The notes: generated by a model from the sequence alone, not told the origin. 64,000 nucleotides of DNA from Wyeomyia smithii (GCF_029784165.1 NC_073696.1:155833220-155897219); one strand, 5' to 3'; shown: positions 1 to 11,875, counted from the stretch's first letter. Numbers and translations: made by a program.

Positions 1-1
1 C

Positions 2-712
2 GCCTACTGCTGCAATAAGGCACGTTGTGGCAAGTGTGGGGAGAATCATGCGGATGATTCCTGCAGTAAAAATGCTGAAAAATGCATTCACTGTGGGGAG
101 AGTTAGCATGAGCTCTCGACATGTGCGGTGTACATGCAGCGCAGGGATAAAATAAAGAGGTCTTTCAAAGAGCGTTCGAAGCGTTCTTACGCTGAGATGC
201 TGAAGAAGACCGTTACCACTTCTCACATTACATCAAACCCTTTTGATCTGTTGTCCTCTGATGAAACCGATTCTGACGATTCACCAGCTGGAACATCTTG
301 CGCCAATCCTGGGGAGTCTAGAAAGAGGAAAAATATTTCCTCTCCTAAACTTCCCAGAAAAGGTCCTAAGATTTCTCAAAGTGAAATGAAAGTTACAAAC
401 AAACCAAACAGTGCTGCGGAAAAACCGAAGCAAACTCCTCCTGGGCTTGCAAATTTAAAGTCCCAGAAGGAGTTCCCAGCACTGCCAGGAACATCTAAAA
501 CCCCAGTTGTTACTTTTGCACACCCAGTCGATGAAACAAACTCTGGATTTGTGAAATTCTCTGACATTGTGGACTGGATCTTTGAAAATTTCAATGTACC
601 CGATCCAATTAAAGTTTTTCTTACAGCATTCCTCCCAACAGTTAGATCATTTTCGAAGCAGTTGACTGCCCAATGGCCCCTCCTTGCAGCGATTGTATCC
701 TTTGATGCCTAA
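2..712 (+). pseudogene. LINE-I copy 1 ORF1 (gag-like zinc-knuckle protein), 5' partial with nonsense codon
   Basis: ORF1 of this family is an RNA-binding, gag-like protein that coats the element's RNA. Only the C-terminal half is in the window: the last two CCHC knuckles, a basic patch (KRSLKERSKR-like), an acidic Asp/Ser stretch and a conserved C-terminus ending FDA. A TAG at 104-106 replaces the CAG seen in copy 4, so the frame is broken inside the third knuckle. From there to 712 it stays open in the same frame. The stop codon overlaps the ORF2 start (ATGCCTAA, 705-712). No function beyond the family role can be claimed for a broken copy. Confidence 0.85.
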
Positions 713-3700
713 TTCAACTGCGTATATGAAGGATTCTATCTCTGTCTTACAGTGGAATTGTAGAAGTATTTTACCAAAAATTGATTCGTTTAAAGTTTTG
801 ATAGATAAAAATATATGCGATGCATTTTCCCTTAGTGAAACTTGGCTTACTTCAAATATTGATCTCAACTTCCATGATTTTAATATTATTCGCCTTGATC
901 GAGACACCCCATATGGAGGAGTACTTTTAGGGATTAAAAAGTGCTATTCTTTCTATCGTATTAACCTCCCCTCGATTCCAGGCATCGAAGTTGTCGCATG
1001 TCAAATGACAATACAAGGTAAAGAGCTTTGTATTGCCTCAATATATATTCCTCCCAGAGCACAGGTTGGGCAACGGCTGCTCTTTGATTTAATAGAACTT
1101 CTTCCCTCGCCACGTTTGATTTTGGGAGACTTCAACTCTCTTGGCGTGGCCTGGGGTTCCCCTTACAATGATAACCGCTCCTCTTTAATCTATAACCTTT
1201 GCGATGACTTCGACATGACTATTTTAAACAACGGTGAAATGACACGTATCCCGAAACCTCCAGCGCTTTGGATCTATCCTTATGTTCGACGTCGCTACGG
1301 TTGGATTGCACATGGAAGGTAATCCTCGATCCTCACGGTAGCGACCATTTACCTATTCTTATTTTAATTAATAACGGGTCAACTCGCATGCGACCAATTG
1401 ACATTCCGTATGACCTCACACGGAATGTCGATTGGAAGTTATACGAGGAAATGATTTCAAAAGCGGTCGGTTCGATTCAACATCATCCACCACTTGAAGA
1501 ATACAACCTCCTCGCGGGCTTGATTCTCGACGCCGCGTTGCAAGCCCAAACGAAGAAATATCCCGGCGTAACGATTAAAGAACGGCCTCCCACTCCGTGG
1601 TGGGACCAAGAGTGCTCCGATGTCTACACGCAAAGATCCGACGCGTTTTTGGCCTGCCAGAAGGGAGGTATACCTGGCGACTATTTACGGTATTCGGAGC
1701 TTGATACCAAACTTAAAAGCTTGGCTAAAGCAAAGAAACGCGGATATTGGCGTCGGTTCGTGAACGAGACGTCGAGGGAGACATCGATGAGCACTCTTTG
1801 GAATACAGCCCGAAGAATGCGCAATCGCGCAACGGTCAACAAAAGCGAGGAGTCTTCAAGTAGGTGGATATTTGATTTTGCCAGGAAAGTATGTCCGGAC
1901 TCTGTTCCTGAGCAAAATATTGTTCGCTATGCGTCTCCGGGCCACGAGTCACCTTTTACGATGGCAGAATTTTCAGTTGCCCTTCTGTCCTGTAACAATA
2001 ACGCGCCTGGGTTAGATAGAATCAAATTCAACTTGTTGAAGAATCTACCCGGCAATGCCAAGAGGCGCTCGTTGAACTTGTCTCAATTAGTTCCTGGAGC
2101 AAAACATTGTACCGCAGGATTGGAGGCAAGTGAAGGTGATCGCCATCCAAAAACCAGGGAAACCAGCTTCTGATCACAACTCTTATAGGCCGATTGTAAT
2201 GCTATCCTGTATCCGGAAATTGATGGAAAAAATGATACTCCGTCGTTTAGACCATTGGGTCGATTCAAATGGCCTACTATTGGATACTCAATTTGGCTTC
2301 CGCCGTGCCAAAGGGACGAATGATTGTCTTGCGTTGCTTTCAACAGATATTCAGCTGGCGTATGCTCGCAAAGAACAAATGGCGTCTGCGTTCTTGGACA
2401 TAAAGGGGGCTTTTGATTCCGTTTCTATTGACATTCTTTCGGGTAAACTTCACCGACAAGGATTTTCTCCAATTTTAAACAATTTTTTGCACAATTTGTT
2501 GTCCGAAAAGCACATGCATTTTACGCACGGCGATTTGGCAACTTTTCGCATTAGCTTCATGGGTCTTCCCCAGGGCTCATGTTTAAGCCCCCTTCTTTAC
2601 AACTTTTATGTAAATGACAACGACGAATGTCTGGCAAATTCATGCACGATAGGACAACTTGCAGACGACAGTGTAATCTCTGTTACAGGAGCCAAAGCTG
2701 CCGATTTGCAAGGACCATTGCAAGATACCTTGGACAATTTGTCTGCTTGGGCTTTACAGCTAGGTATCGAATTCTCTCCGGAGAAAACTGAGATAGTAGT
2801 TTTTTCTAGGAAGCATGAACCTGCTCAGTTTCAAACACAATTAATGGGTAAAACGATTTCTCAGGTTTTGGTACACAAATATCTTGGTGTCTGGTTCGAC
2901 TCTAAAGGCACCTGGGGTTGTCACGTGAGGTATCTGATGAAAAAATGTCAACAAAGAGTGAATTTTCTTCGTACAATAACCGGACAATGGTGGGGAGCCG
3001 GGAATACGGGTGTTTCTGCTTCCGCTCCGCAGCAAACACACATTTGATCAAACTGGAGTGATCACAATATCGTTGTTTGCGTATCGCCTTAGGTTGCATG
3101 CAGTCGACCCATACGATGAGTTTGGAGGTCTTAGCTGGAGTACTACCATTGAAAAACCGCTTCTGGAGCCTGTCTTCTCGTATTCTTATCAAATGTGAGG
3201 TCTTGAACCGTCCCGTGATTGAAAATTTTGAAAGGTTAATCGAACTTAATTCTCAAACCCGTTTTATGACATTGTATTTCAATCACATGTCCCAAAATAT
3301 TAACCCTTCTTCGAATATTCCAAATCGTGTCGACTTATAAAATACTTCTGATTCTACTGTGTTTTTCGATACATCCATGATAGAAGAAACTCGTGGAATC
3401 CCGGATCATTTACGCGTGCAGCAGATCCCCAAAATTTGTTCCAATAAATATCGAAACATCAACAGCAACAATATGTTCTACACTGACGGAACACTTTTTG
3501 ATGGGTCCACTGGCTTCGGTATTTTCAATAACAATTTAACCGTCTCCCATAAACTCGATAATCCTGCTTCTGTTTACGTCGCAGAATTAGCTGCAATTCA
3601 GTACACCCTAGGGATTATCGAAAAAATGCCCAAGGACCATTATTTCATCTTTACGGACAGTCTCAGTTCCATTGAGGCTCTCCGATCGATGAAAGATGTT

Positions 3701-4325
3701 AAGCACTCTCCGTGTTTCCTGGGGAAAAAAAAGGGAACATCTGAGTGCTTTATCCGAAAAATCGTTTCAGATTACCTTAGCGTGGGTACCTTCTCACTGT
3801 TCGATACCGGGCAATGAGAAAGCGGACTCTTTGGCTAAGGTGGGCGCAACAAACGGTGATATTTATGTAAGACCAATTGCCTTTAATGAATTTTTCGCAC
3901 TTGTACGTCTGAATACGATCATCAGTTGGCAAAATGCTTGGACCAGAGGGGAACTGGGAAGGTGGTTACGTTCCATAATCCCCAAGGTGTCGACGAACCC
4001 GTGGTTCAAGGGGTTGGATGTAGGTCGGGATCTCATTTGCGTGATGTCCCGGCTTATGTCCAATCACTATAGATTTGACGCGCATCTCCGTCGTGTTGGG
4101 CTCGGGGAAAGTGGTATCTGTGCCTGTGGTGAAGGTTATCACGACATAGAGCATGTGGTTTGGTCATGCCCTGTACACCGTGACGCCAGGTCTAAATTAA
4201 TAGCTTCCCTGCAGGCCGAAAGTAGGCAGCCGGCTGTTCCTGTTCGTGATGTCTTGGCGAGCCGCGACCTATCCTACATGTCCCTTATATACGTTTTCCT
4301 GAAATCCATCCACGCCCCAGTTTAA
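705..4325 (+). pseudogene. LINE-I copy 1 ORF2 (endonuclease, reverse transcriptase, RNase H), frameshifted
   Basis: Domains in order are an APE-type endonuclease (QWNCRS, ETWL, LGDFNS), a reverse transcriptase (FLDIKGAFDSV, GLPQGSCLSPLLYNFY, LADDSV), RNase H (FYTDG, ELAAIQ, TDSLSS, NEKADSLAK) and a C-terminal CxCx8Hx4C motif near 4110-4160. Compared with copies 2 and 4 there is a deletion of about 10 nt near 1264. There is a one-base insertion near 2075, a deletion of about 48 nt near 3000, a TAA at 3338-3340, and extra A residues near 3728. The intact family product nicks target DNA and reverse-transcribes the element RNA there; this copy cannot encode it. Confidence 0.9.
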
Positions 4326-4719
4326 TCCTATTCCCTTCCGCCTACATCCAACCAAACGACAAGAAAACGTTAAGACCCCGGATCCGGAAACAGCAACTAG
4401 ACCCGCACGATACTCTCAGGCCCCGAGGGAGACAACCCAATATGCCAGTCCGTAATATCTTGGCCCAGCAGCGAACATATTCAACATGCTGCTTACCTAT
4501 GGCGATGGAAAACCATCAAACAACAAATCAGTGCTTTTAATGCAAAACATTCTAGCTTAAGTTAGATTTAGTTTCAGCTCGTAGTCGGCAGCGAGGATAA
4601 AAAATTTGCTATTAGTTATTAAGATACTTTAGAAAGTAAGCTACCAGATATAATTGGCGCCGTTAAACATTAAATTGTATTTGTGCCGTGTCAAATAAAT
4701 TATAGATGAAGAAAAAAAA
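4326..4719 (+). other. LINE-I copy 1 3' UTR
   Basis: This is non-coding sequence after the ORF2 stop, shared with copies 2 (30507-30901) and 4 (53120-53519). It ends in a short A-rich tail at 4711-4719. No polyadenylation signal stands out beyond AATAAATT about 20 nt before the tail. Confidence 0.8.
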
Positions 4720-5664
4720 TTCGCTGACTCCAAAATTCATAATGCGGGTCCAAAACAACGCAAGCAGTTTCCAGAATAGAGCACACTTATGAACAATAGA
4801 GAGCCCGCATGGTGCCATAATCAACAAACCCATTTCCAGTTCTGAATATCAAACCAAGTTGACGATTAGCTTTGGAGATAATCATCGACAAATGCTGCCT
4901 GAATGTTAGTTGAGTGTCTAACAAAACACTCAAATCGGTGACGACATTGGTACGTTGTAAACATGTACTGGCAATGTGGTAATTGAACAATAGAGGCTGT
5001 TTCTTGCGCTGGAAACTGATTACGGTACACTTCGGAATGCTTAGCATAATATAGTTGCGAAGGCACCAGTCATTAAAAAGTTCAATCAGCAATTGAAACC
5101 TACAGCAATCTTCAGCAGTCTCTGTAAGTTTAAAAATTTTCGTATCATCTGCGTACAATAAACGTGTGCCAGGTGGTAAAACTTTTGTAACGTGATTTAT
5201 GAACAGCGAAAAAAGTAGCGGTCCAAGGATGCCACCCTGTGGAACCCCTAAACTGTTACTAAACCAGGTAGATCGCGACGTACCCATCTTAACGGCGATC
5301 TTATTTATTTGTTGATCGAAGGGAGCTTTTAGATCCGTATAGACAGCGTCGATCTGAAGGCCCCGATCCATGCCGCAGAGGCAAAATGATGTGAACTCTG
5401 ATAAATTAGTTGATACAGATCTTTCAGGAAAAAATCCATGCTGCGCAGTAGAAATGTAGTTTTTCACGCTAAACATAAGATGTAAACGGATAATGGCTTC
5501 AAACTTTTTGGAGCAGACACACAAACATGAAATCTTACGATAACTTTCAACATTTCGTTTATCACCTTTCTTGAATACTGGAAACATTAGCGATTCTTTC
5601 CAGCTGCGGGAAAATTGATGTCGTAGCAAATAAAGATTTAAAATAGCGGTAAGCGGTAATACTA
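4720..5664 (-). mobile_element. LINE-B fragment 1 (3' part of the reverse transcriptase)
   Basis: This is the minus-strand remainder of an old two-ORF LINE without a visible RNase H. It is cut on its 3' side by LINE-I copy 1 at 4720 and interrupted at 5664 by a Tc1/mariner element. Its reading frame continues exactly across that element into 6619 onwards. The RT style (QHGFFPERS, GVPQGGILGPLLF, YADDTKIF) resembles the CR1/L2/Jockey-superfamily group. Confidence 0.85.
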
Positions 5665-6620
5665 ACGTGTGAGGAAAAAAATCCGAACAACTTTTGAAAT
5701 GGTCTACGATTTTGAAGTGCTGCACAAATCGAAAAATCCTTTTCCACAAAATGAAGATCCACTTTTATATAACTGGTAACACGACTAGTCGATTCTGTCA
5801 AGTGGCGATTAGTTGGGAAAAAGGCGTGGTCGGAAGAAGATCGTCGTAAATTGATTTGCAATTTTTGTGAGCGAAATGAAGAAAATTTTAAAAGTGAAGT
5901 GTTCCACTATTCTAAAGATCTTGGATATGGAAAAAAAACAGTTATATACATTAATGACAAACTCTTCGAGAATGAAAATACCTTCGAATAAAAATCTGGT
6001 TCCGAACGAAAATGCACTTTGCAAGAGTGCAAAGTTCGAGCGAAATTGAGGGCGGAAACGACTGGTCGGTCGGCGTAATCATATCGTGAGCTGGGCAATA
6101 AATATTCGATTGATTCAAAAACGGTGAACACGTATCTGCATAAAATAGGTTTAAAACTTTGAATATGAACACCATAAAAATTACAAAGTAGTGTTTTGGC
6201 CAGACCTTGCATTGTCAAACTATGCTAATGCAACTTTAGTGAATTTGCGGCAAGGCAATATCAGGTTTATTCCGAAAGGAAACAATCCTCAAAATGTGCC
6301 ACAGCTGCAGTCTATCGAAACTTTCTGAGCAAATTTGAAGCGAATGGTCTACCATAAATGTTACAGAGCAAAATACGTTGATTGTTTGATAGAAAAATCA
6401 AGATGGAGCTCAAAACAATTTAAACATCCGGAATTCAGGAAGCTATAAAGCAAGTACCCCAGAGAATCAGGAAATCAACGCGATGGGGAGCTGAGTTTTT
6501 CCTATGAGGTTTGTAAATGAGTTACATTACTTGAATAAACAAACAAGTATAGAAAAATAAGTTGCGCTAGATTTTAATTTGGAATTGATAGTTTGTTCGG
6601 ATTTTTTTCCTCATACGTTA
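5663..6620 (+). mobile_element. Tc1/mariner-type DNA transposon, 954 bp, TA target duplication
   Basis: Terminal inverted repeats face each other at 5665-5690 (ACGTGTGAGG…) and 6593-6618. They match over at least 26 nt with about one mismatch and include GAGGAAAAAAATCCGAACAA. Both ends are flanked by TA (5663-5664 and 6619-6620), the target duplication of the Tc1/mariner superfamily. Excising the element together with one TA restores the LINE-B reading frame, which confirms the ends. The interior carries a truncated, mutated transposase. The element is internally deleted and therefore non-autonomous. Confidence 0.92.
5824..6515 (+). pseudogene. Tc1/mariner transposase remnant
   Basis: The N-terminal part reads WSEEDRRKLICNF and later KTVNTYLHKIG, a helix-turn-helix style DNA-binding region with several stops. 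After a deletion that removed the first catalytic aspartate and much of the DDE core, it resumes as VFWPDLA…NVPQLQSIETF, then ANLKRMVY. The D of WPDLA and the E of SIET correspond to the second and third catalytic residues of Tc1/mariner transposases. The length is about half the usual 340 residues. It lies wholly inside the 954-bp element and cannot be active. Confidence 0.8.
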
Positions 6621-7489
6621 GACTATCAGTACATTTTTTCAGAAGAACGGCAGGAATTCCATCGGAACCAGGAGAGTAAGATTGATTTAAGTTACAGATG
6701 GCTTTAGCTACTTCTTTGACTGTAACCGTGAAGATTTCTGCATCGAACACATTGTTCGGAACATGAGCCAAAGCTGCGGCAATCTCGTTAGGTGAAGCAC
6801 ACTCCGTGTTGATAACGCTAGCGAAGTGTTCGGCAAACAAATCACATTTTCTGCTGTTCGATGAAGCCTCATTGTCCAGCAAAAACATACTGGATGATAA
6901 GCCTTCCTCCTTACGCTACGAGTTAATGAACTTCCAGAAGCTTTTCGGGTTTAAGCGTGAGTTGTGTTCCGGTTTGCGCACGAACGTTGTGTACAGAATT
7001 CTATTCAATGCTTTATTAGAACGACTGACAGAAATAAACCGGATCCGATTGATAGGGTTTCTATTACGATACTTGATGCTGATTTATAAGTTCCTGAACT
7101 ATTTGAGTGAATTCTGACACGGCCTCATCCAAGTTTCGACATTGATTGAGAAATTTCCAATCAATATCACTTAAAGCTGAATTGATTGCACCAAAATTGC
7201 CACGCCGAAAGTCAAAACTGGAAAGATCAAACTCGTCTATGAACTGAGTTTTGACAGCTCTGTTGAAAGTAACCATCAAAGGAGGGTGATGAACGTCACT
7301 GTTACATAAGTGATCAGGTACAATAGTGACTGACATGCTGGTAAAGCATGCGAGTTTGCGAAAACTAGATCGAGAAATCGGCCATTCTGGTTGCAAACAG
7401 AATTAATTTGTTACCCGTCCATACCGTCTATTAATTGGGGCTACCAGCATTAACAGAAGAGCGCGAAGCGTCAACAAAGAGATGTTTAG
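6619..7489 (-). mobile_element. LINE-B fragment 2 (RT fingers, linker, end of endonuclease)
   Basis: This is the continuation of LINE-B between the Tc1/mariner element and the 8.3-kb insertion that begins at 7490. The fragment ends with AAAGAGATGTTTAG (7476-7489). The same 14 bases recur at 15798-15811, where LINE-B resumes in the endonuclease. It is coding-like through most of its length, with stops and shifts around 7400-7440. Confidence 0.85.
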
Positions 7490-7490
7490 T

Positions 7491-7525
7491 CAGTGCGTCT
7501 TGAACTGTACTACAGGTCAGACGTG
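7491..7525 (+). promoter_or_regulatory. LINE-C copy 1 internal promoter: Inr plus DPE
   Basis: TCAGT at 7490-7494 matches the arthropod initiator with A+1 at 7492. AGACGTG at 7519-7525 begins exactly at +28, the canonical position of the downstream promoter element. LINE-C copy 2 has the same spacing. Confidence 0.75.
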
Positions 7526-7674
7526 TTTTCGGTTGCTTGTGGACTGGTCTTTGACTGCCTATAGCTTCAAAGTTTGTGTTTTGTCAGTGTGTCTTTTAAA
7601 GACTACTTGAAAGTTATTTCCCATCAGTCTTTCTCAAGACTACCTACTTTTTAACTTTTTTCGTATCACCTGAA

Positions 7675-8989
7675 ATGGCAGGATGAAAAAAGAAACCACG
7701 CAGCGCTGCGGGGAGGAAAAGAGAGGCATCTCTTTCTGACACTTCGAGTGTCTGTAGTGACAATCTTTTTGATATTTTGCCTGAGCAAGAAGCTGGTGAA
7801 ATGGAAGTAAATAGTAATGAAACTATACAAAATGTAAAATATTTAAAAAAGGAGAAAGTTCCACCTATTGTGGTAACTATTTCTTTTGAATTCAATATTT
7901 TCAAAAAGGAACTTTCAACGTTTGTTTTTGACGTTAAAGTTACGTATCAAATTGGTCGTAGAGGCGAATGCCGCTTATTAGCCGACTCTATTAAGGGTCG
8001 TAATCGTCTTATTCAGTATTTAACTGAAAAGATGTATAATTTTTTTTCATATGATACGAAGAGCGCCAAGCCGTTCAAGGTCGTATTGAAAGGTCTCACC
8101 AACGATCAAACCGTTGATGAGATCAAACTTACTTTAACAGAATTACTTGGCATAGCCCCTACCCAAGTAATTCTAATGAAACAAAAGCGAAAACAGTCAG
8201 AGAGCTGGAATTTCCCTTGTTAATTATTTAATTTATTTTAACCGCAGTGAGGTTAATAACTTAAAATTTTTTATAAAAGCACATGCTTTATATAACGTGC
8301 GTGTAAAGTGGGAAGTTTATAGGAAGTTTGGCGAAGGTGAAAAGCATATCACCCAAAGCCGTATTTGCCAACGTTATGGCCATGGTTCAAAGTTCTGTAA
8401 CATGGACCAAAAATGTCTCATTTGTGGAGACTCTTCTCACAAAAAGGACACATGTCCTGTGAAAGAGAGTAAAAATTTTCGCTGTGCGAATTGTAACGGC
8501 AACCATATGTCAAATTTTTACCAATGCCCAGTCCGTTTAGCAATTGTTAAGGCAAGGCAAGGTAAACAAATATCAATTTCCCAATCAAAACAAACTTCAA
8601 AACAAAATTCTCCAAGCGTACCAATAACGCTCACTTCTTCTACCCCTCTGCATACTCGTTTAATATATGCACAGGTTACAGGTAGTTCGAACATTCTACC
8701 GCCAAATGTTGGTAGTTCGAAAATGACCGCTAATATGGGTAAGCAAAACACGCTAGAAAATAATTGTACACTTATTACCCCAGCTATTACTGCTACCGAA
8801 AATATTTTTTCAAATGTCAACTGCCTGGGGCCTATTACGGCAGGTAAACTTTCTTATCTGCAACAGGCAATGTTCGATCTCATGAACGCCATGTTGCAGG
8901 CAAAATCAATGTTTGAAGCCATTCAAATAGGTACAAATTTTACCATTAAAATTGTTTCTAATTTAAAATTTAGCAATGATTTTAAATAA
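7675..8989 (+). pseudogene. LINE-C copy 1 ORF1 (Pre-C2HC and CCHC zinc-knuckle protein)
   Basis: The ATG at 7675-7677 is followed after three codons by TGA (7684-7686), where copy 2 has CGA, so the frame is closed at the start. The body is readable at 7777-8223 (IGRRGECRLLADS, VVLKGLTNDQTVDEI). It shifts frame near 8220-8270, then continues at 8297-8989 with three knuckles (CQRYGHGSKFC, CLICGDSSHKKDTC, CANCNGNHMSNFYQC). In intact relatives this protein binds element RNA. It is followed directly by ORF2, overlapping by about 14 nt. The first stop and the shift make it a pseudogene. Confidence 0.85.
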
Positions 8990-11661
8990 ACCGATCAAAA
9001 TTTTAAATTGGAATGCTCGCTCATTGAAGGCCAATGAGAATGAGCTTTTTAATTTTTTAACAGTAAATAATGTGCATATTGCAATTATTACTGAAACATT
9101 TTTGAAACCTAACATAATATTAAAATATGATCCCAATTACGTTGTTCATAGATATGATAGGATTCAGGGTTCCGGCGGTGGAGTTGCAATTGTTATTCAT
9201 CGCCGAATCAAACATCGTGCTCTTCCCCTTCTTGAGACGAAGAAACTTTGGGAATGGAAGTTCAAACTGAGCTTGGGATTTTATTTATTGCCGCAGCATA
9301 TTTACCATTTCAATGCACACGCGAGCACAAAAATTATTTTAAAGGTGATTTACAAAAACTCACCAGAAATCGTTCGAAATTTTTTATAATCGGCGATTTT
9401 AACGCTAAATATCGTTCATGGAATAATTCTCAAAGTAATTCAAATGGCAAAATCTCATTCAATGATTGTTCTTCAGGATACTATTCTATTTTGTCTCCGA
9501 ATAGTCCTACATGCTTTTCTTCTGTAAGAAACCCTTCAACAATTGATTTGGTGCTAACAGATCAAAGTCATGTATGTAGTGATTTGATCACACATGCTGA
9601 CTTTGATTCTGACCATCTTCCAATAACTTTTTCTTTATCACATGAATCAGTTTTAAGCCCTATGAGCTCTGTTTTTAATTATAACAAGGCTAATTGGGAA
9701 AGATACAAAACTCATATTGAGAGAAATTTCAATAATGAGCTTGATTTGCAAAACGAAGTGAATATTGATTCCGCTTTGGAAGCATTAAAATGTGCAATTG
9801 TTGATGCCAGGAATTATTCTGTTCCAAAGGCTCAAGTAAAATTTGATTAACCAATAATTGACGAAAATCTTCAACTTCTAATTCGTTTGAAAAATGTCAG
9901 CAGACGTCAATATCAACGTTCTCGTGACCCTGTTTTTAAAACTATTTATAAAGATTTACAGAAAGAGATTAACCATAGATTTACTCTTCTGAGAAATCAA
10001 AATTTTGAGACTAAAGTTGAAAAATTGAAACCATATTCAAAACCTTTTTGGAAGCTGTCGAAGATTCTTAAGAAACCTTCAAAGCCTATTCCAGTTTTAA
10101 AAGATGTTGAACGTTTTCTTCCAATGAACAAAAGGCTCAAAGACTGGCTCAGCAGTTTGAGAGTGTTCATAACTCAAATTTGAATTTTGTGAGTCCAATT
10201 GAAATTGAAGTCACACGTCAATTTGATTTAATTTCTTTCCAGAATTTTTTACCTGCAGAAATAATAGAAACTAACTTGAATGAGATTAAATCAATTATTA
10301 AAAATTTCAAAAATATGAAAGCACCTGGTGACGATGGAATCTTTAATATACTAATCAAACATCTCCCTGAGAGCACAATGGAATTTTTAGTGAAAATTTT
10401 CAATTGCTGCTTCAAAATTGCATATTTCCCCAAATTATGGAAAAATGCAAAAAATACTCCAATTTTAAAACCGGATAAGAACCCAGCTGAAGTTTCAAGT
10501 TATCGACCAATCAGTTTCCTTCTTCAATAAGTAAACTGTTTGGGAGAATCATTCTTAACAGAATGATGTCACACATCAACGAAAATTCAATTTTTGCAAA
10601 TGAACAGTTTGGATTTCGCCATGGGCATTCCACAACTCATCAATTGCTCAGAGTTACTAATATGATACGAGCTAACAAATCTGAAGGTTATTCCACTGGA
10701 GCTGCTCTTTTAGACATAGAAAAAGCATTCGACAGTGTTTGGCATAAAGGCTTGATTGCGAAATTGCAAACTTTTTATTTTCCAATTTTCTAATCAAAAT
10801 TTTAAAAAATTATCTTACTGATCGAATCTATCGGATTTTGAATTCTGATAGACAACTTGCAGAGTCTATCAGAATTCAAAATCCGATAGATTTCCTGTCA
10901 GAGCAGGTGTACCTCAAGGTTCAGTCTTGGGTCCAGTCCTGTACAACATATTCACTTCAGATCTTCCTGATTTGCCTCCAGGATGCACAAAGTCATTGTT
11001 CTGCGATTACACAAGCATTTCCGCAAAAGGAAAAAGTCTTCGTGTCATATGCAGTCGATTGCAGAATAGTTTAGATATTTTTTCTTCCTACTTGCAAAAG
11101 TGGAAAATCTCTCCCAATGCTTCTAAAACTCAAATGATAATTTTTCCGCATAAGCCTAGGGCTTCTTTCCTCAAGCCAAACAATAATCACGTTGTCAAGA
11201 TGAATGGGGTTATTTTAAGTTGGTCTGACAAGGTTAAGTACTTGGGGCTAATTCATGATAAAAAACTTATTTTCAAAGAGCACATTGAGAGTATACAAGC
11301 CAAGTGCATCAAATATACGAGATGTTTATATCCTCTCATTAACAGGAATTCTAAACTTTGTTTAAAGAACAAACTTTTGATTTACAAACAAATTTTTAGA
11401 CCAGCAATGCTTTATGCTGTACCGATCTAGTCAAGTTGCTGTTCAACAAGAAAGAAAACGCTCCTAAGGATTCAGAATGAAATTCTGAAAATGATTTTGA
11501 AGCGTCCTCCTTGGTTTGGTACACTCGAATTACATAGACTTACTGGTGTTGAACCATTAGAAGCTATGTCAAATAAAATTATTAACAATTTTCGACAAAA
11601 ATCGTTGCAATCCTCAATTGCTACGATAAGCTCTCTTTATAGCCAACAAGTTAGCAATTAA
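8976..11661 (+). pseudogene. LINE-C copy 1 ORF2 (endonuclease and reverse transcriptase), many lesions
   Basis: The endonuclease begins with ILNWNARSLKANENEL and carries IITETFLKP. The frame shifts near 9240, then continues with GDFNAKYRSWNN and SDHLPITFSL. RT motifs follow in pieces: KAPGDDGIFN (10310), RPISFL (10505), QFGFRHGHSTTHQL (10606), LLDIEKAFDSVWH (10710) and AGVPQGSVLGPVLYNIF (10905). Where the YADD/FADD box is expected it reads CDYT, so a catalytic aspartate pair is lost. A local inverted duplication sits at 10825-10892. The C-terminus (KRPPWFGTLELH) is recognisable to about 11661. No RNase H follows. Confidence 0.85.
10825..10892. repeat. Perfect 29-bp inverted duplication inside LINE-C RT
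   Basis: Left arm 10825-10853 and right arm 10864-10892 are exact reverse complements around a 10-nt spacer (AACTTGCAGA). The arms sit just before the AGVPQGS motif and alter the protein there. This is probably a template-switch product made during replication or reverse transcription. Confidence 0.9.
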
Positions 11662-11875
11662 GTTAGTTGTAAGTTTACTTCTCCTTTTCTGACAAGTAGG
11701 TTTAAATCCCTACGAATGATAAGTCCTAATTGCGAAAGCAATCAAATCCTAACAATTAAAATTACAAATTTCTAACAGTGTTGAGAAGTCACCATTTGTG
11801 ATTGGACACACATACTCATTATTTACTAATATTTATCATAAATACTTAAGCTACTAACAAATCCCACCCTTAAAG
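11662..11875 (+). other. LINE-C copy 1 3' UTR
   Basis: AT-rich non-coding tail after ORF2. It passes into repeat R at about 11876 without a clear A tail. Nothing else is recognised in it. Confidence 0.5.

Larger units (their letters stand above)
1..4719 (+). mobile_element. LINE-I copy 1 (RNase H-bearing non-LTR retrotransposon), 5' end outside window
   Basis: The copy starts inside the ORF1 zinc-knuckle region at the window edge and runs through endonuclease, reverse transcriptase and RNase H to a 3' end reading GATGAAG followed by eight A at 4711-4719. It is near-identical by eye to copies 2 and 4 across the whole length, so position 1 corresponds to about 48796 in copy 4. The RT, RNase H and C-terminal CxCx8Hx4C motif place it with the I/LOA-type LINEs. 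It lies in opposite orientation to LINE-B, which resumes at 4720, so copy 1 inserted into the LINE-B 3' region. Both ORFs are broken, so the copy is dead. Confidence 0.9.
4727..7396 (-). pseudogene. LINE-B ORF2, linker and reverse transcriptase part, interrupted
   Basis: Read on the minus strand, the order is the C-terminal end of the endonuclease (DLVFANS, NSDVHHPPL), a linker, then RT fingers with SPGSDGIPAVLLKKC. The Tc1/mariner insertion comes next, followed by VLPLTAILNL, GVPQGGILGPLLF, YADDTKIF and the thumb. Removing 5665-6618 plus one TA joins LLKKCTDSL to VLPLTAI without a frame change, so the host frame was open when the element landed. The palm motif YTDLKAPFDQ suggests substitutions or a small deletion next to motif A. 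The 3' end of the thumb contains a stop near 4788. The family product is the polymerase for target-primed reverse transcription. Confidence 0.85.
7490..11875 (+). mobile_element. LINE-C copy 1, Juan-like Jockey-clade LINE, 5' complete
   Basis: The element has a short 5' UTR with an Inr/DPE promoter, ORF1 with a Pre-C2HC region and three CCHC knuckles, and ORF2 with endonuclease and RT but no RNase H. A 3' UTR runs to about 11875. This is the organisation of the Jockey clade, and the wording of the endonuclease start (NWNARSLKANENELFNF) is close to mosquito Juan elements as I recall them. A second copy starts at 63332. The 5' junction is exact because the target duplication 7476-7489 ends next to the initiator. 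No A tail is seen at the 3' boundary with repeat R. Confidence 0.88.
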
